In this document: positions 41,884-50,842 of the stretch, piece by piece
How positions within the stretch are numbered: the stretch's first letter is position 1
How the letters are laid out: each line of letters begins with the position of its first letter
DNA from: Allobosea thiooxidans
GTDB lineage: Bacteria > Pseudomonadota > Alphaproteobacteria > Rhizobiales > Beijerinckiaceae
Direction of reading: 5' to 3'
NCBI RefSeq assembly: GCF_900168195.1
Contig: NZ_FUYX01000019.1
Coordinates: 21,360-85,359 of the forward strand
Length of the DNA stretch: 64,000 nucleotides
The notes under the pieces: model-generated
The model's input: only the letters and a program-made list of their open reading frames with translations
Databases searched by the model: none
What the model was told of the DNA's origin: nothing
Translations under genes and position numbers: made by a program

Positions 41884-41908
41884 GGTTCCGCTGCTCGGCG
41901 GCGGAACC
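41884..41908 (+). terminator. Hairpin after the iron alcohol dehydrogenase
   Basis: 8-bp perfect stem GGTTCCGC / GCGGAACC with a 9-nt loop, 13 nt beyond the stop. It marks the end of the three-gene operon. Confidence 0.55.
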
Positions 41909-42035
41909 ACGCGCGCCGGTCCCGGTTTCTCCCGGTGAAGGACAGGAGAAGCGCCATGCCGGTTCCCCACCATTGCCCAATCACCATGCCGGCGGCTCTC
42001 CCGACCCCGCGCCTCCGAGAGCGGCGGGCCGGGTG

Positions 42036-42908
42036 ATGGCGCCGCGTCCGGCCTGGAAGGGCTATCTCAAGCTCTCGCTCGTCTCCTGCGCCGTGGAGCT
42101 GACCGGGGCGACCAGCCAGAGCGAGAAGGTCTCCTTCCGCATCATCAACCGCAAGACCGGCAACACGGTGCGGCGGCAATATATCGACAGCGTCACCGGC
42201 AAGCCCGTCGCCGATGAGGACGAGGTCAAGGGCTACGAGATCGGAGACGACGAATATCTCCTGATCGAGGAGGACGAGATCGAGGCTGTCCAGATCGAAT
42301 CGTCGCATACCCTCGCGATCGAGAGCTTCGTCGACCGCGCCGACATCCCGCAGATCTATTTCGACACGCCCTATTACGTCACCCCCGCCGACGAGGTCTC
42401 GGAAGAGGCTTTCGCCGTGATCCGCGAGGCGATGGCGAAGCAGAGGAAGGCCGGCATCGCGCGCATCGTGCTCTATCGCCGCGAGCGCCCGGTGATGATC
42501 GAGCCCTTCGACAAGGGCCTGCTGCTGACGACGCTGCGCTACGACAAGACGGTGCGAAAGCCCGCGGAAATCTTCGACGGGCTCGGCCGGCAGAAATCCG
42601 ACCCCGAGCTGATCGACCTCGCCACCCATATCATCGACAAGAAGGAAGCGGATTTCGACCCTTCCGGTTTCGAGGACCGCTACGAGGACGCCCTCCTCGA
42701 GCTGATCCAGGCGAAGCAGAAGGGCAGGAAGCCGCCGGTGGTGCAGGCGGCGGAGCGGCCGGCCAATGTCGTCAACCTGTTCGAAGCGCTGAAGAAGAGC
42801 CTCGCGGGCGATGACGGCCGCAGCTCACCGAAAACCGAGGCGAAATCCCCGAAATCGAGCAGGCCGCCGCCCAAGAAAGCCGCGGGCAAGGCGCGCAAGC
42901 GTGCCTGA
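42036..42908 (+). CDS. ku: Ku homodimeric DNA end-binding protein
   Basis: 290 aa from ATG 42036 (MAPRPAWKGYLKLSLVSCAV, the usual Ku start); an upstream TTG is possible. Bacterial Ku core with VSFRIINRKTGNTVRRQYID, EIGDDEYLLIEEDEIEA, PYYVTPADEVSEEAFAVI and a Lys/Ser-rich C-terminal tail (about 250-290) that helps bind DNA. It works with LigD, 28 nt downstream, in non-homologous end joining. Confidence 0.96.
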   Translation: MAPRPAWKGYLKLSLVSCAVELTGATSQSEKVSFRIINRKTGNTVRRQYIDSVTGKPVADEDEVKGYEIGDDEYLLIEEDEIEAVQIESSHTLAIESFVDRADIPQIYFDTPYYVTPADEVSEEAFAVIREAMAKQRKAGIARIVLYRRERPVMIEPFDKGLLLTTLRYDKTVRKPAEIFDGLGRQKSDPELIDLATHIIDKKEADFDPSGFEDRYEDALLELIQAKQKGRKPPVVQAAERPANVVNLFEALKKSLAGDDGRSSPKTEAKSPKSSRPPPKKAAGKARKRA

Positions 42909-42936
42909 GGCGTCGCGGCGCCGGTGAGGAGATCAG

Positions 42937-45438
42937 ATGTCCAACCTCGATCTGTATCGCTCCAAACGCGACTTCACCCGCACGCGCGAACCGAAGGGGG
43001 GCGACAAGCGGCGGCGCAAACCGGCCGAGAGCGGGGGCGCCTTCGTCATCCAGAAGCACGCGGCCCGCCGCCTGCACTACGATTTGCGGCTCGAACATGA
43101 CGGGGTGCTCTGGTCCTGGGCGGTGACGCGTGGGCCGAGCCTCGACCCGGCCGAAAAGCGGCTTGCCGTCCATGTCGAGGACCATCCGGTCGAGTATGGC
43201 GGCTTCGAGGGCACGATCCCGGCCGGCCAGTATGGCGGCGGCTCGGTGATCGTCTGGGACGAGGGGCGCTGGCTGCCGGAGGATGACCCGGCAGGCGGCA
43301 TGAAGAAGGGCCACCTCGCCTTCACCCTGGAAGGCCACAAGCTGCATGGCCGCTGGCATCTCGTCAGGCTGCGGCCACGGCGCGGCGAGAAGCGCGACAA
43401 CTGGCTGCTGATCAAGAGCGAGGATGAATACGCCAGGACCGACGAGGACATCCTCGAAACGCAGCCGGATTCAGTGAAATCCGGCCTTTCGGTCGAGGCG
43501 ATCGGCAGCGATCCGGACAAGGGCGGCGTCTGGAATACGAAAAAGCCGGCCAAGCGCGCCGCGGCAGCGGCGAAGCCCGCCCGCAAGGCGCGCCACAAGA
43601 GCGACCGAGCCGCGCTGCCGCCCTTCGTGGAGCCCTGCCTGGCGACGCTGCAGGACAAGCCGCCCGCGGGCGAGAACTGGCTGCACGAGGTCAAGTTCGA
43701 TGGCTATCGGCTGCAGGCCCGCATCGACCATGGCGAGGTGAAGCTGCTGACCCGCGCCGGCCTCGACTGGACCGCACGCTTCGGCAAGAGGCTCACGGCT
43801 GCCCTGGCGGGGCTGCCCTGCGAGACCGCGCTGATCGACGGCGAGATGGTGGCGCTTGCCGAGAGCGGCATCTCGTCCTTCTCGGCGCTGCAGCAGGCAT
43901 TGTCCGAAGGGCGCACGGCCGGCCTCACCTATTTCGCCTTCGATCTTCTGTATCTCGACGGAGAAGACCTCCGGGACGAGCCGCTGCTCGCCCGCAAGGA
44001 ACGGCTGGAGCAACTCCTGGCCGGCGTCCCGACAGACAGCCCGCTGCGCTACAGCGAGCATTTCATCGAACCGGGCGCGACCATGCTCAGCCATGCCTGC
44101 CGCATGGGCCTCGAAGGCGTCGTCTCGAAGCGTGCAGACGCGCCCTATCGCAGCGGCCGCGGACGGGCCTGGATCAAGTCGAAATGCACGCAGCGGCAGG
44201 AATTCGTGATCGCCGGCTACGTTCCTTCCAGCGGCACGGCACGCCGGCTCGGCTCCATCGTCACCGGCTATTACGAAAATGGCGAGCTCAAGCCGGCCGG
44301 GCGGGTCGGCACCGGCTTCACGGCGCGTTCCGCGGAAAAGCTGCAAGCGAAGCTCGATCGGATCAAGGCCGAAAAATCGCCCTTCACCGGGAAGGCCGGC
44401 CGCGAACGCGGCATCGTCTGGGTCGAGCCACAGCTTGTCGCCGAGGTGGAGTTCGGCGCCTGGACAGCGTCGAAGACATTGCGCCACGCTTCGTTCCTCG
44501 GGCTGCGGGAGGACAAACCCGCCGACGAGATTATCGCAGAGCGCCCAGCCCCGGAGCCGGCGGAGGGCAAGGTCACGCGGAGGAAGACGACATCAGCGCC
44601 TGCCGAAGCCGCCACCACGGTGAAGCTCAGCAGCCCCGACAAGGTGCTCTGGCCTGATGACGGGCTGACCAAGCAGGGACTGCTCGAACACTACGCCCGG
44701 GTCTGGCCGCAGATGCGGGCCTTCGTCGTGAACCGCCCGCTCAGCCTGGTGCGCGCCCCCAACGGCATCGAGGGGCATCGCTTCTTCCAGAAGCATGCGG
44801 GCCCCGGCATGCACGAGGCCGTGATGCGGACCAGGGACAGCGACGGCGAGGAGCTGATCTTCATCCGCGACTTCGACGGGCTGGCCGGCCTCGTCCAGCT
44901 CGGAACGGTCGAGATCCATCTCTGGGGAGCCACGATCAACGCGATCGAGAAGCCGGATCAGGTCATCTTCGACCTCGACCCCGACACCGGCGTCCCGCTC
45001 GAACGCGTGCGCGAGGCGGCGGCGGCGGTCCGCGACCGCCTCACCGAACTCGGTTTCGAGAGCCTGCTGAAGATCTCGGGCGGCAAGGGCTTCCACGTCG
45101 TCCTGCCACTGCGGCCCAAGGCCGGCTGGGACAAGGTCAAGATTTTCGCGCGCGACTTCGCCAAGGCAATGGAGCAATCCGATCCGAAGCTCTACACCGC
45201 GACATTGTCGAAGAAGGCCCGGCGCGGGCGGATCTTCATCGACTATCTGCGCAACGGGCGCGGCGCGACCGCCATCGCCCCCTTCTCGACCCGGGCGCGG
45301 CCGGGCGCGCCCATCGCCTGCCCCATTCCCTGGTCGGCGTTGCCGGAGGCGATTCCGAACGGCGTCAAGGCGGGCTCCGCTCCCGAACTACCGGACGAAT
45401 GGCGGAGCTTCTTCGCTCCGAAGCGCGCCCTCGGCTAG
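42937..45438 (+). CDS. ligD: LigD multifunctional NHEJ DNA ligase
   Basis: 833 aa. Domain order is 3'-phosphoesterase (about 1-170; RRLHYDLRLEHDGVLWSWAV, HVEDHPVEYG), ATP-dependent ligase (about 220-525; adenylated Lys in EVKFDGYRLQAR, then LIDGEMVAL and KSKCTQRQEFVIAGY) and polymerase/primase (about 550-833; VNRPLSLVRAPNGIEG, FDLDPDTGVPLERV, ISGGKGFHVVLPL). PE-LIG-POL is the Pseudomonas/rhizobial order. A Lys-rich linker (about 200-218) separates PE from the ligase. The full length suggests a functional enzyme. Confidence 0.97.
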   Translation: MSNLDLYRSKRDFTRTREPKGGDKRRRKPAESGGAFVIQKHAARRLHYDLRLEHDGVLWSWAVTRGPSLDPAEKRLAVHVEDHPVEYGGFEGTIPAGQYGGGSVIVWDEGRWLPEDDPAGGMKKGHLAFTLEGHKLHGRWHLVRLRPRRGEKRDNWLLIKSEDEYARTDEDILETQPDSVKSGLSVEAIGSDPDKGGVWNTKKPAKRAAAAAKPARKARHKSDRAALPPFVEPCLATLQDKPPAGENWLHEVKFDGYRLQARIDHGEVKLLTRAGLDWTARFGKRLTAALAGLPCETALIDGEMVALAESGISSFSALQQALSEGRTAGLTYFAFDLLYLDGEDLRDEPLLARKERLEQLLAGVPTDSPLRYSEHFIEPGATMLSHACRMGLEGVVSKRADAPYRSGRGRAWIKSKCTQRQEFVIAGYVPSSGTARRLGSIVTGYYENGELKPAGRVGTGFTARSAEKLQAKLDRIKAEKSPFTGKAGRERGIVWVEPQLVAEVEFGAWTASKTLRHASFLGLREDKPADEIIAERPAPEPAEGKVTRRKTTSAPAEAATTVKLSSPDKVLWPDDGLTKQGLLEHYARVWPQMRAFVVNRPLSLVRAPNGIEGHRFFQKHAGPGMHEAVMRTRDSDGEELIFIRDFDGLAGLVQLGTVEIHLWGATINAIEKPDQVIFDLDPDTGVPLERVREAAAAVRDRLTELGFESLLKISGGKGFHVVLPLRPKAGWDKVKIFARDFAKAMEQSDPKLYTATLSKKARRGRIFIDYLRNGRGATAIAPFSTRARPGAPIACPIPWSALPEAIPNGVKAGSAPELPDEWRSFFAPKRALG

Positions 45439-45566
45439 GCCGCGGCCAGCCGATCGGTGCATCGTCGCTGGCACTTCGGCGACCCCATGGTTGACGCACC
45501 GTCCTCTGCGTGCCCTCCTCTCCTCCGCAAGCCGGAGCATTATCGGCAACGCGGAGAGGGGAAACG

Positions 45567-47354
45567 ATGAACGAACAGGATATTCGCGAGATGATCGCGG
45601 GTGTGAAGGAGGGCGCGCTCTCGCGTCGCTCCTTCATCAAGAGAATGGCGGCCGTGGGCATCACCGCGCCGCTGGCGAGCCAGATTCTCGCCTGGAACGA
45701 CGTCGCGATGGCGCAGCCTGCCGACGACTACAAGCCGACCAAGGCCGGCGGCGGCGGGCCGCTCAAGATCCTGCTCTGGCAGGCCCCGACCCTGCTGAAC
45801 CCGCATTTCGCCTCGGGCACCAAGGACCAGATCGCCTCGCGCATCTTCTTCGAGCCGCTCGCCGGCTGGGACAAGGAAGGCAACCTCATCCCGCAGCTCG
45901 CCGCCGAAGTCCCCAGCAAGGCCAATGGCGGTCTCTCCGCCGACGGCAAGGAGGTGACCTGGAAGCTGAAGCAGGGCGTGAAGTGGCATGACGGCAAGCC
46001 GTTCACGGCCGATGACGTCGTCTTCACCTGGGAATACGCCGCCGATCCGGCGACCGCCGCCTACACCACCGGCTCCTATGCCAATATCAAGGTCGAGAAG
46101 ATCGACGCGCACACCATCAAGGTGATCTTCAAGGAGCCGACGCCGTTCTGGGCCGACCCCTTCGTCGGCGTCGCCGGCATGATCATCCCGAAGCACCATT
46201 TCGGCGAGTACAAGGGCGCCAAATCGCGCGAGGCCCCCGCCAACCTGAAGCCGGTCGGCACTGGCCCCTACAAGTTCGTCGACTTCAAGCCCGGCGACAT
46301 CCTGCTGGGCGAGCGAAATACCGAGTACCACGTCAAGAACAAGCCACAGTTCGACACCCTCGAAGTGAAGGGCGGCGGTGACGCGGTCTCGGCGGCGCGT
46401 GCGGTGCTGCAGACCGGCGAATACGACTACGCTTGGAACCTGCAGGTCGAGGACGAAGTCCTCAAGCGCATGGAAGCCGGCGGCCGCGGCAAGGTCGTCG
46501 CGGTGAAGGGCGGCGACGTCGAGTTCATCATCCTGAACACGACCGATCCGTGGACCGAGGTCGATGGCGAGCGCTCCAGTGTCAAGACGAAGCACCCGTC
46601 ACTCAGCGATCCGGCGGTGCGCCAGGCGATCAACCTGCTGATCGATCGCGACTCGGTGCAGAAGTTCATCTATGGCCGCGGCGGCGTCGCCACGGCGAGC
46701 TTCGTCAACGAGCCCAAGCAGTTCAAGTCGACCAAGCTCAAATACGAGTTCAACATCGACAAGGCCAACAAGATCCTCGACGACGCCGGCTGGAAGAAGG
46801 GCGCCGACGGCATCCGCGAGAAGGATGGCAAGAAGCTCAAATACGTCTTCCAGACCTCGATCAACGCCCCGCGCCAGAAGACCCAGGCCATCATCAAGCA
46901 GGCCTGCCAGCGCGCCGGCATCGAGCTCGAGCTCAAGTCGGTCACCGCCTCGGTGTTCTTCTCGTCGGACGTCGCCAACCCCGACACCTACACCAAGCTG
47001 TACTGCGACATGGAAATGTACACCACGACGCAGCCACAGCCCGATCCGGAGCGCTTCCTCAACCAGCTCGTCTCCTGGGAGATCGCCAACAAGGAGAACA
47101 AGTGGCTGGGCCGGAACGTCTCGCGCTACTCCGATCCGGAAGCCGACAAAGCCTACAAGGCTGCCCAGAAGGAGCTCGATCCGGTGAAGCGCGCCGCGCT
47201 GCTGATCAAGGTCAACGAGATCTTCTGCGAGGCCAACGTCCTGCTGCCGGTCCTGTCGCGAACGGTCGTCGGAGCCTCGGCCAACAGCCTTACGCCCGAC
47301 ATCTCGGGCTGGGAGGTCACGACCTGGAACCTTGCCTCCTGGTATCGCAGCTGA
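45567..47354 (+). CDS. ABC transporter substrate-binding protein, family 5, orphan
   Basis: 595 aa from ATG 45567 (GGAGAGGGG upstream). A twin-arginine leader is seen (SRRSFIKRMAAVGITAPLAS), cleaved near AMAQP. Family 5 segments: RIFFEPLAGWDKEGN, WKLKQGVKWHDGKPFTADDV and NLLIDRDSVQKFIYGR. It is monocistronic: the previous gene is ligD, the next is on the other strand, and a terminator follows. No permease or ATPase lies nearby, so it must share a transporter encoded elsewhere; the ligand is unknown. Confidence 0.93.
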   Translation: MNEQDIREMIAGVKEGALSRRSFIKRMAAVGITAPLASQILAWNDVAMAQPADDYKPTKAGGGGPLKILLWQAPTLLNPHFASGTKDQIASRIFFEPLAGWDKEGNLIPQLAAEVPSKANGGLSADGKEVTWKLKQGVKWHDGKPFTADDVVFTWEYAADPATAAYTTGSYANIKVEKIDAHTIKVIFKEPTPFWADPFVGVAGMIIPKHHFGEYKGAKSREAPANLKPVGTGPYKFVDFKPGDILLGERNTEYHVKNKPQFDTLEVKGGGDAVSAARAVLQTGEYDYAWNLQVEDEVLKRMEAGGRGKVVAVKGGDVEFIILNTTDPWTEVDGERSSVKTKHPSLSDPAVRQAINLLIDRDSVQKFIYGRGGVATASFVNEPKQFKSTKLKYEFNIDKANKILDDAGWKKGADGIREKDGKKLKYVFQTSINAPRQKTQAIIKQACQRAGIELELKSVTASVFFSSDVANPDTYTKLYCDMEMYTTTQPQPDPERFLNQLVSWEIANKENKWLGRNVSRYSDPEADKAYKAAQKELDPVKRAALLIKVNEIFCEANVLLPVLSRTVVGASANSLTPDISGWEVTTWNLASWYRS

Positions 47355-47363
47355 GTCCCGGCT

Positions 47364-47392
47364 CGGGGCGGGCAGCCTGACTGCCTGCCCCG
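47364..47392 (+). terminator. Hairpin after the orphan binding-protein gene
   Basis: 12-bp stem CGGGGCGGGCAG / CTGCCTGCCCCG with a single G-T pair and a 5-nt loop, 9 nt beyond the stop. No strong T tract. Also lies beyond the convergent phosphoesterase stop (47436). Confidence 0.65.
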
Positions 47393-47435
47393 ATTGCCAC
47401 AGCCATCATCGAGCCGGCCAGCCCGGCTCGATCTC

Positions 47436-48179
47436 TCAGGCGCTCCGCGGCCGGGCCGTTCCAGTGCGGAGGGCATGGGCCCAATCAGGCCGCCCGTTTG
47501 CCTGCGCCATGCGCGCAGCCTTCTCCCAATCATAGGGCACGGCGCGATGTTCGACGGCGATGGTGCTCGCCATCGTCACCAGGGCGAAGCGTGCATGCGG
47601 CGCCCCGCTCTCGGAAACATGCGGCGGATCGCTCCTGTCGTCATAGGCGGGGCAGCCGACGCTGCCGGGATTGACCACCACGGCACCGTCCGCGAGCGCC
47701 AGCAGCCGCGGCAGATGGCTGTGGCCGCAGCAGAGCAGCCGGCCCCGCAACGTCCCGAGTCGGGAAGCGACCGTCGCCGCATCGGCGAAGCCGAGGCGCT
47801 GGTCCCGCACTTCCTCCATCAGATAGGTCGTGTCGCTGTCGGGCGAGGCATGGAAGCAATGCAACCCGTCGCGCAGGAGCGTGGGCGGCAGATCATGCAG
47901 CCAGCGCCGGGCTTCGGCATCGAGATTGCGCCAGGCGAAAGTGTCCGATGTGCCGAGCCCGTCCGGCGCCGGAGCACCGAGCGCACGGTCGTGATTGCCC
48001 CGGACATGCAGGATGTCGACGGCCTGCAGCAGCCGCACCGTCTCCGCCGGCCAGAGCGGCCCCGAAGCGCAATCCCCGAGATTGACGACGAGATCGGGCT
48101 TCAGCCGCTCGATCTCCTCAAGAATCGCCTCGAGCGCGAGATGATTGCCATGAACATCCGAAAACACGCAAAGCCGCAT
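47436..48179 (-). CDS. Calcineurin-like metallophosphoesterase (YfcE/MJ0936 type)
   Basis: 247 aa with the five metal motifs: FSDVHGN, NLGDCASGP, RGNHDRAL, HASP and GHSHLP. Dinuclear-metal phosphodiesterase of the small bacterial class; cytoplasmic. No neighbour points to the substrate. The stop is 43 nt from the hairpin at 47364-47392. Confidence 0.9.
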   Translation of the reverse strand: MRLCVFSDVHGNHLALEAILEEIERLKPDLVVNLGDCASGPLWPAETVRLLQAVDILHVRGNHDRALGAPAPDGLGTSDTFAWRNLDAEARRWLHDLPPTLLRDGLHCFHASPDSDTTYLMEEVRDQRLGFADAATVASRLGTLRGRLLCCGHSHLPRLLALADGAVVVNPGSVGCPAYDDRSDPPHVSESGAPHARFALVTMASTIAVEHRAVPYDWEKAARMAQANGRPDWAHALRTGTARPRSA

Positions 48180-48288
48180 GCCGCCCTCTCAAAGCCCGAT
48201 CATGCGCTCGCCGACGCCCTGCTATCGAGCACGACGCAGCGCCACCTAGCAAGGACGGGGGTGCCCGCCGGGCGTCGAAAGGCAGCGC

Positions 48289-49305
48289 TCACGCGAAGAC
48301 GACGCCATGCCGCTGCGCGCGCAGGCGCGGATCCTGCGAACGGATCGCGACGGGCCGCCCTTCCAGGATCTCGAAGCAGCGCGCGAGCGTGTCTTCCGAC
48401 AGGCGGGCCATCGCCTCTGCGGTAAAGAAGGTCAGATGGGGGAACAGGATGACATCGTCGCGCCCGAAGAGCGGGCTGAAGCGGTGCCCCGCCCGCGCCA
48501 GCGGCTCCTGCGTGTAGACATCGAGCGCCACGCCGCCGAGCCGACCGGCGAGCACCGCCGCGACGAGGGCCTCCTCGTCGATGAGGCCGCCGCGCGAGAC
48601 ATTGACGAGGATCGCCGAGGGCTTCAGGCAGGCCAGCTCGGCCGGCCCGATCAGCCCGTGTGTCCGCTCGTTGAGGACGGCGTGGAGCGAGACGAGATCG
48701 CATTGCCGCAGCATCGCCTGGAGATCGTCGACCTTCTCGATACCGCTCGCCGCCATAGCGGCCGCATCGACATGGGGATCATAGCCGAGCACGCGGGCCC
48801 GGAACCCCTGCCCCGCCATGCGGGCCATGCTGCGGCCGATCCGCCCGGTTCCGACCAGCCCCAGCGTCGCGCCCGCGATGTCGCGGCCGAGCCATTTCCC
48901 GGAGGGCCAGATCCAGCCCTCCCGCTCCATCGCGCGGCCGATCTCGGGCAGGCGCTTCGCGAGCGCGATCATCAGGGCGAAGGCGCCCTCGGCCACCGTC
49001 TCTTCGGCATATTCGGGCACGTTGACGACGGGGATACCGCGCGCCATCGCCGCCGGAATGTCGATCGCGTCGATGCCGACGCCGTATTTGACGATGCCCT
49101 TGAGCCGTGGCGCCGCGGCGAGGACACGCGCGGTGACGGGCGTGTAGCACATCAGCAGCAGATCGGCGTCGGCGAGCTCCCGCGCCAGCGCGTCCTCGCC
49201 GACGCCGTCCGGCAAGGTGACGAGCTCGATGCCGCGGGCGCGCAGCCCCGCGTCGATCTGCGGGCATTCGAGTTCCTGATCGGTCCTGACCGCCTTCACG
49301 CCCAT
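48289..49305 (-). CDS. D-isomer-specific 2-hydroxyacid dehydrogenase (SerA-like)
   Basis: 338 aa. NAD-binding motif LGLVGTGRIGRSMARMAGQG, catalytic Arg in NVSRGGLIDEEALV, Glu in LDVYTQEPLA and His in HLTFFTAEAMA (the catalytic His). The lid and Rossmann organisation fit phosphoglycerate or glyoxylate/hydroxypyruvate reductase relatives; it lacks the SerA ACT domain. It lies 17 nt downstream of a class III PLP enzyme and probably in its operon. It could reduce a 2-oxoacid produced by that enzyme, which is inference. Confidence 0.9.
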   Translation of the reverse strand: MGVKAVRTDQELECPQIDAGLRARGIELVTLPDGVGEDALARELADADLLLMCYTPVTARVLAAAPRLKGIVKYGVGIDAIDIPAAMARGIPVVNVPEYAEETVAEGAFALMIALAKRLPEIGRAMEREGWIWPSGKWLGRDIAGATLGLVGTGRIGRSMARMAGQGFRARVLGYDPHVDAAAMAASGIEKVDDLQAMLRQCDLVSLHAVLNERTHGLIGPAELACLKPSAILVNVSRGGLIDEEALVAAVLAGRLGGVALDVYTQEPLARAGHRFSPLFGRDDVILFPHLTFFTAEAMARLSEDTLARCFEILEGRPVAIRSQDPRLRAQRHGVVFA

Positions 49306-49322
49306 CTCCTCCGCGCCCCGCC

Positions 49323-50684
49323 TCAGCCAGCCATGATCGCGCGTTCGACGATACCGAGGGCAGCGTCGAGCTCGTCGCGCGAGATCACCATCGGTGGCGA
49401 CAGGGTCAGCACATTGCCCTGGCTGATCTTGAAGCTCAGCCCCGCCTCCAGGCAGCGGTAATACGCTCTCTCGGCGAGCGCTTGATCGGGCTCGAAGCTC
49501 GACCGGTCGCGGACGATCTCGACGCCGAACAGCAGGCCGCGGCCGCGGACGTCGCCGATGGCGGGGCAGCGCTCGGCAAAGCTGCGCAGCCGCGCCATCG
49601 CATAGTCGCCGAGTTCGGCTGCCCGCTCGACCAGCCCTTCCTCTCGAATGATCGCGATCGTCGTCAGCGCGGCGCGGGTCGTGACCGGGTTCTTCTCATG
49701 GGTGTAGTGGCCGATCGCATAGTCACCCGCCACGTCCAGGCTGCGCCGGGCGATGACGGCCGCGATCGGTAGGATGCCGCCGCCGAGCGCCTTGCCGAGG
49801 ACGAGGATGTCGGGAACCACCCCGTCATGCTCGGAAGCGAAGAAGCGCCCGGTCTTGCCGAGGCCTGTCGGGATCTCGTCGAGGATCAGCAGCGTGCCAT
49901 GCCGGTTGCAGGCTTCGCGGACCGCCTTCCAGAAGCCCGGAGCCGGCGGCAGCGGCGTCGCCCGCATCGGCTCGGCGACGACGGCGGCGATGTCGCCCTC
50001 CCGGCCGAGCACATAGGAGATCATGCTGGCGCAGGCGCGAGCCGAGTCCTCGAGATTGTCATGACCATAGGCGCAATGGCGGGCGGCCCAGGGCGCGACA
50101 TGCTCGGCGCCGGGCAGGAGCGGGCCGGCGATGCCGGAGCGGAACGTCGCCTCGCCGCCGACGCTGGAGGCACCGAAGCCGGCACCGTGGAAGGCGTCCC
50201 AGAAGGAAAGCGTCTTGAACCGGCCCGTCGCCGCGCGGGCGAGCCGCAGCGCCACCTCGATGGCATCGGAGCCGCCCGTCGTGAACAGCACCTTGCCGAG
50301 ATCGCCCGGAGCCAGCTGCCCCAGGGTCTCAGCCAATTCCACCGCCGGCTCGCAGGTGAAACGCCGCGGCGCGAAGCAGAGTTCGTCGAGCTGGGCCTTG
50401 ATCGCCGCCTTCAGGCGCGGGTGCCCATAGCCGATGTGGTGGACGCTGTTGCCGTGGAAATCCATGTAGCGGCGACCGGTCGTATCCTCGATCCAGATCC
50501 CCTCGGCCCGCGCGATCGCGGTCAGGCACGGGCTCGACAGGCTCTGGTGCAGGAAAGCGGCGGAATCGCGTGCCAGGAGGCGGCGGGTCGCGTCGTCGCC
50601 GATCTGAGCGGTCCAGCCGCTGCGCGCCGCCGATCTGTTGGATTCGCCCTCGGTGTGGACCAGGTGAGGCGTATCGACCGTCAT
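49323..50684 (-). CDS. Class III PLP-dependent aminotransferase-like enzyme
   Basis: 453 aa, fold type I. PLP signature ILDEIPTGLGKTGRFFASEH and active-site Lys in LVLGKALGGGILPI. The DFHGNSVHHIGYGHPRLK segment resembles aspartate-aminotransferase-family members that include aminophosphonate lyases (PbfA group), so this might act on a hydroxy-aminoethylphosphonate instead of a simple amino acid. The divergent LysR gene (50843) is also like the phosphonate-associated type. Confident at family level only. Confidence 0.87.
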   Translation of the reverse strand: MTVDTPHLVHTEGESNRSAARSGWTAQIGDDATRRLLARDSAAFLHQSLSSPCLTAIARAEGIWIEDTTGRRYMDFHGNSVHHIGYGHPRLKAAIKAQLDELCFAPRRFTCEPAVELAETLGQLAPGDLGKVLFTTGGSDAIEVALRLARAATGRFKTLSFWDAFHGAGFGASSVGGEATFRSGIAGPLLPGAEHVAPWAARHCAYGHDNLEDSARACASMISYVLGREGDIAAVVAEPMRATPLPPAPGFWKAVREACNRHGTLLILDEIPTGLGKTGRFFASEHDGVVPDILVLGKALGGGILPIAAVIARRSLDVAGDYAIGHYTHEKNPVTTRAALTTIAIIREEGLVERAAELGDYAMARLRSFAERCPAIGDVRGRGLLFGVEIVRDRSSFEPDQALAERAYYRCLEAGLSFKISQGNVLTLSPPMVISRDELDAALGIVERAIMAG

Positions 50685-50786
50685 CTTCGTTTCCCCGTAC
50701 CGTTCGAGCCCCTCGCGGCACCGGCGCGGGGATGGGTCGAACCTGGGCAGTCTCGCGGTTTCCGATCGATCTGAAAAATCGTTAAT

Positions 50787-50817
50787 TCATATCGAAGTAT
50801 AAATTTCACTGATATGA
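50787..50817. promoter_or_regulatory. Candidate LysR operator
   Basis: Perfect 7-bp inverted arms TCATATC-N17-GATATGA in the 158-nt gap between the divergent PLP enzyme and lysR genes, in an AT-rich stretch. The right arm ends 25 nt before the lysR ATG, so autoregulation is possible. Confidence 0.5.
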
Positions 50818-50842
50818 GTGATGGCCATCCGCCGGAGCCCCG

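Noticed and set aside
41973..42035. TTG-start extension of Ku
   Set aside because: Twenty-one extra residues without family match; ATG at 42036 gives the usual Ku N-terminus.
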